Assembly (NCBI GenBank): GCA_019136335.1
Contig: JAGVUK010000119.1
Span: 1-8,274 of the forward strand
Source of the DNA: Methanomicrobiales archaeon
GTDB taxonomy: Archaea > Halobacteriota > Methanomicrobia > Methanomicrobiales > Methanoculleaceae
Direction: 5' to 3'
Length of the DNA stretch: 8,274 nucleotides
Position numbers and translations under genes: made by a program. The stretch's first letter is position 1; each line of letters starts with the position of its first letter. Positions 1 to 4,987 of the stretch are shown in pieces. The notes beneath the pieces were generated by a model that had not been told where the DNA came from, did no database searches, and saw only the letters and a list, made by a program, of their open reading frames with translations.

Positions 1-549
1 GGATTTTCTTGCGCACGAGGCCCCTCTCGACGCGGTCCGCGTCGTCGGATCGTCGAGCACCCGGCGCCGCGCCCAGCTCCTCCGCAACGACCCGACGCTA
101 ACGGTGAAGCAACTGCGGGGGAACGTCGATACCCGGATACGGAAGCTCCGCGAGGGGCAGTACGACGCCATCATGCTCGCGGAGGCGGGCCTCGAGCGCC
201 TCGGGCTCAGGCTGCCGGGAGAGCCCCTCCCCACGGACCGGTTCGTCCCGTCCCCAAACCAGGGGACCGTCGCGGTCGTCTGCCGGGACGATCCGGGGAT
301 CGCCGGCCCCCTCGCGGCGCTCGACCATGCTCCCACCCGCCTCGACGTGGCGATCGAGCGCGCCGTCATGTCTACTGCAGGGGCGGGGACCTGATCGCCG
401 AGGTGCTCGCGCTCGACGGCTCCCGGTGGGAGCGTATCGAGCGGCATGTTGCGACGCCTGAAGAGGCGCGGGCGTGCGGGCGGGCCCTGCGCGGGAAGGC
501 GGAAGACCTGATCCGGGAGGCCTATGCGGCACTGGGGTTGAGATCATGA
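1..549 (+). pseudogene. hemC: Porphobilinogen deaminase (hydroxymethylbilane synthase), 3' part, disrupted by a small deletion
   Basis: HemC condenses four porphobilinogen molecules into hydroxymethylbilane in the cytoplasm, the step before uroporphyrinogen III. The gene enters from the left edge. Positions 2-370 encode recognisable HemC: GSSSTRRRAQLL (the family's GTSSLRRQAQLL), LRGNVDTRIRKLREGQYDAI, and PSPNQGTVAV (family PAPGQGALAI), ending in IERAVM. Expected next is the segment with GGGC, whose cysteine carries the dipyrromethane cofactor. Instead the frame runs into a TGA at 392-394. HemC-like sequence resumes in another frame at 373 (YCRGGDLIAEVLALDG) and continues to TGA 547-549. Comparison with remembered E. 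coli HemC suggests about 40 nt are lost between 370 and 373. The stop overlaps the cobA start (ATGA), as expected for an intact operon. Identity is secure. Whether this is a true pseudogene or a sequence error cannot be decided here. Confidence 0.88.
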
Positions 550-1283
550 ATGGAAGAGTGTACCTTGTGGGGTCGGGCCCGGGAGGGCTCGGCCTCCTGA
601 CGATGAGGGCGCGTGAGGTGATCGACGCGGCGGACGTGGTCCTCTACGACCAGCTCCCGGGCGAGGAGATCCTCGCAACGCTCCCGCGGGACGCCGAACG
701 GATCGACTGCGGGAAGTACGGCGGCAACCACACGCTGGAGCAGCACGAGATAGAAGCGCTGATGGTCGAGAAGGTGAGAGAGGGCAAGACGGTCGTGCGC
801 CTGAAAGGGGGCGACCCCTTCCTCTTTGGCCGCGGCGGAGAAGAGCTTGAGGTGCTCCGGGAGCACGGCATCCCGGTTGAGGTGGTGCCGGGCGTCACGA
901 GCGCCATCGCCGTCCCCGAGATGGTCGGGATCCCGGTCACCCACCGCCGGTACGCATCAACGGTGACGTTCATCACCGGCCACGAGGACCCTACGAAACC
1001 CGAGTCCGCCCTCGACTGGGAGGTCCTCGCACGCCTGAAGGGGACGCTTGTGATCCTGATGGGCGTGAAGAACCTCCCTGCCATCACGGCGGCGCTCGCG
1101 GCGCACGGCAAAGACCCCGCGACCCCGGTCGCGATCATCGAGAGGGGGCTGCGGCCCGACCAGCGCGTGACGGTCGGGACCATCGCCGATATCGCCGGGA
1201 AAGCCCGCACAGCAGGTGTCCGGCCCCCGGCAGTGATCGTCATCGGGGGCGTGGTGGAGTTATATGGTGGGACTGAGGAGTGA
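546..1283 (+). CDS. cobA: Uroporphyrinogen-III C-methyltransferase (SUMT)
   Basis: This cytoplasmic enzyme transfers two methyl groups from S-adenosylmethionine to uroporphyrinogen III, giving precorrin-2, the branch point to sirohaem, cobamides and, in methanogens, coenzyme F430. The 245-residue protein has the single-domain SUMT length. Family motifs are in order: VYLVGSGPGG (5-14), RLKGGDPFLFGRGGEE (85-100), VPGVTSA (114-120), GIPVTHR (128-134) and TGHE (144-147). There is no fused HemD or CysG-type dehydrogenase domain. I chose the ATG at 546, not in-frame codons further upstream, because the motif-bearing N-terminus starts there and the ATG overlaps the hemC stop by 4 nt, implying translational coupling. 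The frame is intact. Isoforms dedicated to cobalamin (cobA) or sirohaem cannot be told apart by sequence alone, so the symbol is generic. Confidence 0.95.
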   Translation: MNGRVYLVGSGPGGLGLLTMRAREVIDAADVVLYDQLPGEEILATLPRDAERIDCGKYGGNHTLEQHEIEALMVEKVREGKTVVRLKGGDPFLFGRGGEELEVLREHGIPVEVVPGVTSAIAVPEMVGIPVTHRRYASTVTFITGHEDPTKPESALDWEVLARLKGTLVILMGVKNLPAITAALAAHGKDPATPVAIIERGLRPDQRVTVGTIADIAGKARTAGVRPPAVIVIGGVVELYGGTEE

Positions 1284-1392
1284 GGAGATGGAGTTCCCAC
1301 TGTGTCAATGCTGTCCCTCCCTTTAGCACTGAATTAGTCGGCGTTGCGACATACTGAATGGCTGAACGAGAGAAAGCCAGGTACACTGGACC

Positions 1393-1556
1393 GTGGGGGT
1401 ATCGCCATTGGGGGAGGGGCTGACGGGGAGGGGGGGAGCCATCCCCCCTCCCCTGTCTCCACTCCCAAAAGAAGGCTGTAACCCCCACCCCACCCGGCCT
1501 TCGGCCTCCTCCCCCTTCCTGAGGGGGCGGGGGCAGTGCGTGGCGATACCCACCAC
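1393..1556. repeat. Inverted-repeat-bounded non-coding element (MITE-like or REP-like)
   Basis: The ends are inverted copies. The left end 1393-1407 reads GTGGGGGTATCGCCA. The reverse complement of 1541-1556 reads GTGGTGGGTATCGCCA, the same 15 nt with one extra T. Between them are extreme G and C runs: a hairpin at 1425-1453, a GGCC-TTC-GGCC palindrome near 1497-1507, and a CCCCCT/AGGGGG hairpin near 1511-1526. The interior codes for no recognisable protein, and no transposase is present. A small element with terminal inverted repeats fits a non-autonomous mobile element or an interspersed palindromic repeat. I could not find a convincing target-site duplication. Copy number elsewhere is unknown. 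Confidence 0.55.
1425..1453. repeat. Perfect 11-bp G/C hairpin
   Basis: GGGGAGGGGGG at 1425-1435 is the exact reverse complement of CCCCCCTCCCC at 1443-1453, leaving a 7-nt loop. Flanking GAC (1422-1424 is GAC) and GTC (1455-1457) can add three pairs across a single bulged T. The same G-rich arm, together with 1410-1419, also forms a four-tract G-quadruplex pattern, so two structures compete for the same bases. It is not followed by a T-run, so it is not a classical terminator. Confidence 0.8.
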
Positions 1557-1589
1557 AAATCCGTGTCCAAGTTTGCTTGATCGATATGA

Positions 1590-1604
1590 TTCGAGTCGCT
1601 CGAA
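1590..1604. repeat. Small perfect palindrome upstream of ilvD
   Basis: TTCGAG (1590-1595) and CTCGAA (1599-1604) are perfect reverse complements around a 3-nt loop, about 140 nt upstream of the ilvD start. It could be an operator or a leader hairpin. The sequence alone does not say which, and a palindrome this short can occur by chance. Confidence 0.3.
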
Positions 1605-1742
1605 GGACGCTTATGTCATGCGCTCTCAAACGCGGTGAACTACTCCTTTCCCCACGCTGAAAAACCTCCCCCCCTGCACCACCACACCGGCAACCGGAAC
1701 ACTCTTTTCCCCCTGCGCGCTTATCCTCCTATGAGAATTACC

Positions 1743-3322
1743 ATGCGGAGTGAGACGGTAAAGATTGGCTACCAGCGTGCTCCAAACCGGGCGCTGCTCA
1801 GGTCGCTCGGCGTGACCGACCGCGAGATGGGTCAGCCCTTCATCGGGATAGCAAACGCGTATAACACGATCGTCCCCGGGCACATCCACCTTCGGTCCCT
1901 CTCGCAGAAGGTGCAGGAGGGTGTCGCGGCTGCGGGCGGTGTGGCGTTCGAGTTCGGGACCATCGGCATCTGTGACGGGATCGCAATGGGCCACGAGGGG
2001 ATGCGCTACTCCCTCCCCTCGCGGGAGAACATCGCCGACGCCGTCGAGCTGATGGTCGAGGCGCACCGGTTCGACGGCCTGGTCTGTGTCGGGACCTGCG
2101 ACAAGATCGTCCCCGGCATGCTCATGGCGGCGGTGCGGTGCAACATCCCGACGATCGTCGTCACCGGCGGCCCGATGCTCCCCGGCTACGCGGCGGGCCG
2201 GGAGCTCTCCCTGATCGACATATTCGAGGGCGTGGGCCGCGTCGCCGCCGGCACGATGAGCGAGGAGGAGCTCGGTGAACTCGAGTGCGCGGCGATGCCC
2301 GGGTGCGGGAGCTGCCAGGGGCTCTACACCGCAAACACCATGGCGTGCGTGACCGAGGCGCTGGGCCTCTCCCTCCCGGGTTGTGCGGCAATCCCGGCGG
2401 TCGACGCGGCAAAACTCCGCATAGCCCGGGAGAGCGGGGAGCGGGCGGTCGGCCTCGTCCGGGAGGGCATCCGCCCGCGGGATATCGTCTCGCCGGCGAG
2501 CCTCACAAACGCGATAAGGGTGGACATGGCGCTCGGCGGTTCGTCGAACACGGTGCTCCACCTGATGGCCGTCGCCCGGGAGGCGGACGTCCCCCTCGAC
2601 CTTGAGACCTTCAACGTCATCGGCGAGGAGACCCCTCACATCTGCCACATGCAGCCCGGCGGCCCGCACTCGATGCTCGCCCTCCACCGGGCTGCTTGAG
2701 CGCTACATCGACGACGCCCCGACGGTCTCGGGCCGCTCAATCCTCGATATCGCGAGAGAAGCGCGGGTCGCCGACCCGGACGTTATCCGGACGGCCGACG
2801 CCCCGGTCAGCCCTGCCGGCGGCCTGAAGGTCGTGCGGGGGTCGCTCGCCCCCGACGGCGCCGTCGTCAAATGCGCCGCGGTCCCGGCGGCGATGTGGCG
2901 GCACCAGGGGCCGGCCCGGGTCTTTGACGGCGAGGCGGCGGCGATGGAGGCGATCCTCCACCGCGATATCGCGGAGGGTGACGTCGTCGTGATCCGCTAC
3001 GAGGGGCCGCGGGGAGCACCCGGGATGCCCGAGATGCTCTCGCCGACGTCTGCGCTGATGGGGCTTGGCTACGCCCGGGTCGCGCTGGTGACCGACGGCC
3101 GTTTCTCGGGCGGCACCCGGGGGCCGTGCATCGGGCACGTCGCCCCCGAGGCCGCGGATCGCGATCGACCTCTACGAGAAGCGCCTCGACCTCCTGGTTG
3201 ATCCGGAGATCCTGGAAGAGCGGCGACGGGCCTGGAAACCCCCGGCGCGCCGGCTTACGGGCGTTCTCGCCCGGTACGCGCGGACCGTCGAGCAGGCGAA
3301 CCTCGGGGCTGTCCAGAGGTGA
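1743..3322 (+). pseudogene. ilvD: Dihydroxy-acid dehydratase, interrupted by two small deletions
   Basis: IlvD is an iron-sulfur enzyme that dehydrates 2,3-dihydroxy-isovalerate and -methylvalerate to the 2-keto acids for valine, leucine and isoleucine. Three frames together give about 525 residues; family length is about 550. Segment 1 (1743 to about 2690) holds NRALLRSLG, FEFGTIGICDGIAMGHEGMR, TCDKIVPG (C119) and GCGSCQGLYTANTMAC (C191), and stops at TGA 2697-2699 after LHRA. Segment 2 (2692-3157) runs from LLERYIDDAPTVSGRS through TDGRFSGGTRGPCIGHV to PEAA. Segment 3 (3158-3322) runs from IAIDLYEKRLDLL to the stop. Alignment to remembered M. jannaschii IlvD implies losses of about 26 and 38 nt at the junctions. 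The usual first cluster cysteine is Gly46 (VPGHIHL), as I recall for methanogens. I prefer ATG 1743 (MRSETVK); ATG 1731 is possible. Read as broken gene or sequence error. Confidence 0.9.
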
Positions 3323-3389
3323 CCTCATCTGCGGAAGATCGTCTCCGGGCGGGATTGATCGGTTGGAGGGTGGTTCGTGCGAAAGGATG

Positions 3390-3607
3390 TTCCGAGGTGC
3401 GGAATGCGACCGGAGGGAGCATGAAAAAACCCAATGGGTTTGGTGTGGGAGCGTAGCGAACACAAGAGACTCGAAGAGTTTCGCTGTGCACCCGGCGGGA
3501 TGACCACTGGGTGATGTGAGCGGGTCGCCCCTCTCGTAAGAGGATTTTGGAACGGCCCCACTCATATCGTTCCTGAGGCATATAACTTCCCCCTGCGGGG
3601 CGAAAGT
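3390..3607. ncRNA. Cluster of consecutive hairpins; candidate structured RNA or interspersed repeat
   Basis: Stems visible by eye, in order: TTCCG/CGGAA (3390-3404), AAACCC/GGGTTT with a 3-nt loop (3427-3441), a 9-bp stem with two G-U pairs closing 3452-3488 and enclosing ACTC-GAA-GAGT (3469-3479), CACCC/GGGTG (3489-3513), CCTCT-CGTA-AGAGG followed by ATTTT (3530-3548), and ACTT..CCCC/GGGG..AAGT (3585-3607). The 3530-3548 hairpin plus T-run could end ilvD transcription. On the other strand the AAACCC hairpin is followed by six T. I recognise no known RNA family, and strand is undetermined. It may be a dispersed non-coding repeat instead. Confidence 0.3.
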
Positions 3608-3942
3608 GTTCGGAAGGTACATCAGGTGGCCGATTCGTCCCGATTCTCTCGTCACGGGGCCTCTCGGCCACAACGATCCGAAGACTTCGATAGAACCCGA
3701 GCTCTTCTTATAGGAGAGCGCATACCGGGCTGCCGGTCTCGTGGCCGGGATCAAACATTATCTTTCATGAACAAATCGAGTTTGCTTACCATATTACCTT
3801 GTGTACCGTGGTGCGTCGCCCCCTCTCCACCTTGGTTCGAGGAGATGAAGCGTGAGGTATTCCGACGAACCAAATCCCTATTTGGGATAGTAAAACTCCG
3901 ATTCGCCTTGTTTATGCCTCTTTCTCCCCCTGCAGAATCCAG

Positions 3943-3958
3943 GCATATGTATTTTTAA
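3943..3958 (+). promoter_or_regulatory. Putative archaeal promoter (TATA region) of the carbonic anhydrase gene
   Basis: An A/T-rich stretch, CATATGTATTTTTAA, stands out from its G/C-rich surroundings about 80-90 nt upstream of the carbonic anhydrase ATG. Archaeal TATA boxes lie about 25-30 nt before the start site, which would put transcription start near 3978-3982, just where the leader hairpin begins. The direct repeat TAACCCCC (3956-3963 and 3970-3977) follows immediately. There is no experimental start site. Confidence 0.45.
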
Positions 3959-3979
3959 CCCCCGGGAGGTAACCCCCTC

Positions 3980-4013
3980 TGCAGGCACAACCCGTCCGTG
4001 GCGGGCGCCTGCA
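3980..4013 (+). promoter_or_regulatory. Two-part stem-loop in the carbonic anhydrase leader
   Basis: TGCAGGC (3980-3986) pairs perfectly with GCCTGCA (4007-4013). Inside, CCCG (3991-3994) pairs with CGGG (4002-4005) around a 7-nt loop. The structure ends 23 nt before the ATG at 4037 and begins at the start site predicted from the TATA region. It may stabilise the mRNA 5' end or act as an operator or attenuator. It resembles no riboswitch class I know. Confidence 0.45.
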
Positions 4014-4036
4014 TACTGTTTAATGGAGTACGAGAG

Positions 4037-4618
4037 ATGATAGAGAAGTTTCTTGAGGGAAACGAACGGTTCAGGGAAGACGACTTCGGAAAGAATCCTG
4101 AGCATTACAAAGCCCTGGCATCAAGCCAGCACCCGGTGGTCCTCTGGATCGGATGCTCGGATTCAAGAGTGAACCCCGAACGCATCACCGGCGCACAGGC
4201 CGGGGAACTCTTCGTGCAACGGAACATCGGCAACATCGTCCCGGTCCATGACTGGAACTTCGCGACGGTGCTTGAGTATGCGCTCAACCACCTCCAGGTC
4301 GGTGACATCGTCATCTGCGGGCACTCGGACTGCGGCGCCATAAAGGGGCTCGACCACGAGAGCGAAGACGCCTACGTCCCGCTCTGGCTCAACAACGCAA
4401 GGGAGGCGAAACGCCGCGTCGATGACAGGATGCAGGTTCCGAAGAACCCGGAAGAGGAGAAGATCCGGCTGCGGTTCATCGAGATCGAGAACGTCGGCCT
4501 GCAGCTTGAGCACCTCCGCACCTATCCGCCGGTCGTGGCTGCGGAAAAAGAAGGGCGGGTCCGGCTTCACGGCCTGTACTTCGACCTTGCGACCGGAGAG
4601 TTGAAGAAGATATTTTAG
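4037..4618 (+). CDS. cab: Beta-class carbonic anhydrase
   Basis: It interconverts CO2 and bicarbonate in the cytoplasm. The 193-residue protein has the complete beta-class signature: C40-S-D42-S-R44 (zinc cysteine plus the Asp/Arg dyad) and H96-S-D-C99 (the other two zinc ligands), in the pattern of methanogen Cab. Also present are GELFVQRNIGNIV and SIEYAL-like VLEYALNHLQVGDIVICGH. The ATG at 4037 (MIEKFLEGNERF) is preferred over an in-frame upstream GTG at 3998, because it matches the usual family N-terminus, has GGAG at 4025-4028, and leaves the leader hairpin untranslated. The gene is monocistronic by appearance, with its own TATA-like region. Its TAG overlaps the TAA of the convergent gene. 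Bicarbonate is a substrate of the CarAB enzyme encoded about 1.4 kb away, but a functional link is only inference. Confidence 0.95.
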   Translation: MIEKFLEGNERFREDDFGKNPEHYKALASSQHPVVLWIGCSDSRVNPERITGAQAGELFVQRNIGNIVPVHDWNFATVLEYALNHLQVGDIVICGHSDCGAIKGLDHESEDAYVPLWLNNAREAKRRVDDRMQVPKNPEEEKIRLRFIEIENVGLQLEHLRTYPPVVAAEKEGRVRLHGLYFDLATGELKKIF

Positions 4619-4959
4619 GACTCTTCAAGCGCATACTCAATCTCCTCTTTTATCAGATCGAGCGAAACCCTCCCGATCGACGTTAGCCTGCCGTTGACGA
4701 GAATGATCGGGATGGGGGGATGGCGCTCCTCGATGATCTTCCTGACGTGGTCGGGCATCCCCTCGTCGATCAGGGTCATCTTCACCTCGACCTTATCCCC
4801 GTACCCGGCGAGGAGTTCGTCGCGCAGGGCGCTGATGGCATCCATCAGGCTGTTTGACGGGTAGCAGGTCTCAAGACCGCAGGTTCTCGTCTCATCGCAG
4901 GGAAACGGGCCGCATTCGGATTCCATGAGCCCGACAATCTCAACAGTCACTTCTGCCAT
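4615..4959 (-). CDS. Small four-cysteine protein, possible thioredoxin-fold redox protein
   Basis: The protein has 114 residues, is soluble, and has no signal peptide or membrane segment. It begins with a beta-strand-like MAEVTVEIVGLM, then a cysteine cluster C16-x4-C21-x5-C27-x4-C32. After that comes an apparent helix (SLMDAISALRDELL), a strand (VEVKMTLID), and a C-terminal half with PIPIILVNGRLTSIG followed by a helix. The proline-strand-NGR-G pattern resembles the second half of thioredoxin/glutaredoxin-like folds, but there is no CxxC at the usual place. The four cysteines could hold a metal, a cluster or two disulfides. It starts 28 nt after the flavoprotein stop on the same strand, so the two are probably cotranscribed. 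An in-frame TGA just upstream fixes the ATG at 4959. I recognise no named family; the redox role is inferred from cysteines and context. Confidence 0.82.
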   Translation of the reverse strand: MAEVTVEIVGLMESECGPFPCDETRTCGLETCYPSNSLMDAISALRDELLAGYGDKVEVKMTLIDEGMPDHVRKIIEERHPPIPIILVNGRLTSIGRVSLDLIKEEIEYALEES

Positions 4960-4987
4960 GCATCATCGGTGGGGGAGCGGGGGTATA

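Larger units (their letters stand above)
1284..1742. other. Intergenic region between cobA and ilvD
   Basis: No convincing gene lies in these 459 nt. The left part (1284-1392) shows only weak structure, such as a TGGCT/AGCCA inverted repeat around 1360-1378. The middle (1393-1556) is the inverted-repeat element described separately. To its right there is a perfect 6-bp hairpin, TTCGAG-TCG-CTCGAA, at 1590-1604. From 1635 to 1742 the ilvD reading frame stays open upstream of the chosen start, but the translated residues do not resemble the IlvD N-terminus, so I treat this as leader. I saw no clear archaeal TATA box for ilvD. Confidence 0.6.
3323..4036. other. Long intergenic region between ilvD and carbonic anhydrase
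   Basis: These 714 nt contain no gene I can support. The first 285 nt are rich in small hairpins (see the entry at 3390-3607). The middle (3608-3900) is less structured and less G+C-rich than the surrounding genes. It has one clear inverted repeat, CCAAAT-CCCT-ATTTGG at 3870-3885, which overlaps an alternative ATCCC/GGGAT stem at 3874-3888. The last 90 nt hold the probable promoter and leader of the carbonic anhydrase gene. Reading frames that stay open across the middle have arginine/proline/serine-rich translations without family features. Confidence 0.55.

Noticed and set aside
362..394. Programmed frameshift or intron-like element in hemC and ilvD
   Set aside because: At all three sites conserved residues are missing, not interrupted, so neither recoding nor splicing of the visible sequence could restore the protein.
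1300..1340. Factor-independent terminator after cobA
   Set aside because: Only a 4-bp TGCT/AGCA stem around a pyrimidine tract is present, without a clear T-run at the 3' side, so it is not worth listing as a terminator.
1393..1638. Open frame of 81 codons across the cobA-ilvD gap
   Set aside because: It is low-complexity Pro/Gly/Ser sequence produced by the G/C-rich inverted-repeat element. It has no start-site support and no protein family features.
2867..3754. Long minus-strand frame (295 codons) opposite ilvD and the following gap
   Set aside because: It is a shadow frame caused by high G+C. Its right half overlaps clear IlvD coding sequence on the other strand and it matches no family.
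3626..3958. GTG-initiated frame of 110 codons upstream of carbonic anhydrase
   Set aside because: The translation is rich in Arg, Ser and Pro with no recognisable domain. The frame runs into the putative cab promoter and its composition resembles the surrounding non-coding DNA. A small real gene starting at ATG 3768 cannot be fully excluded.
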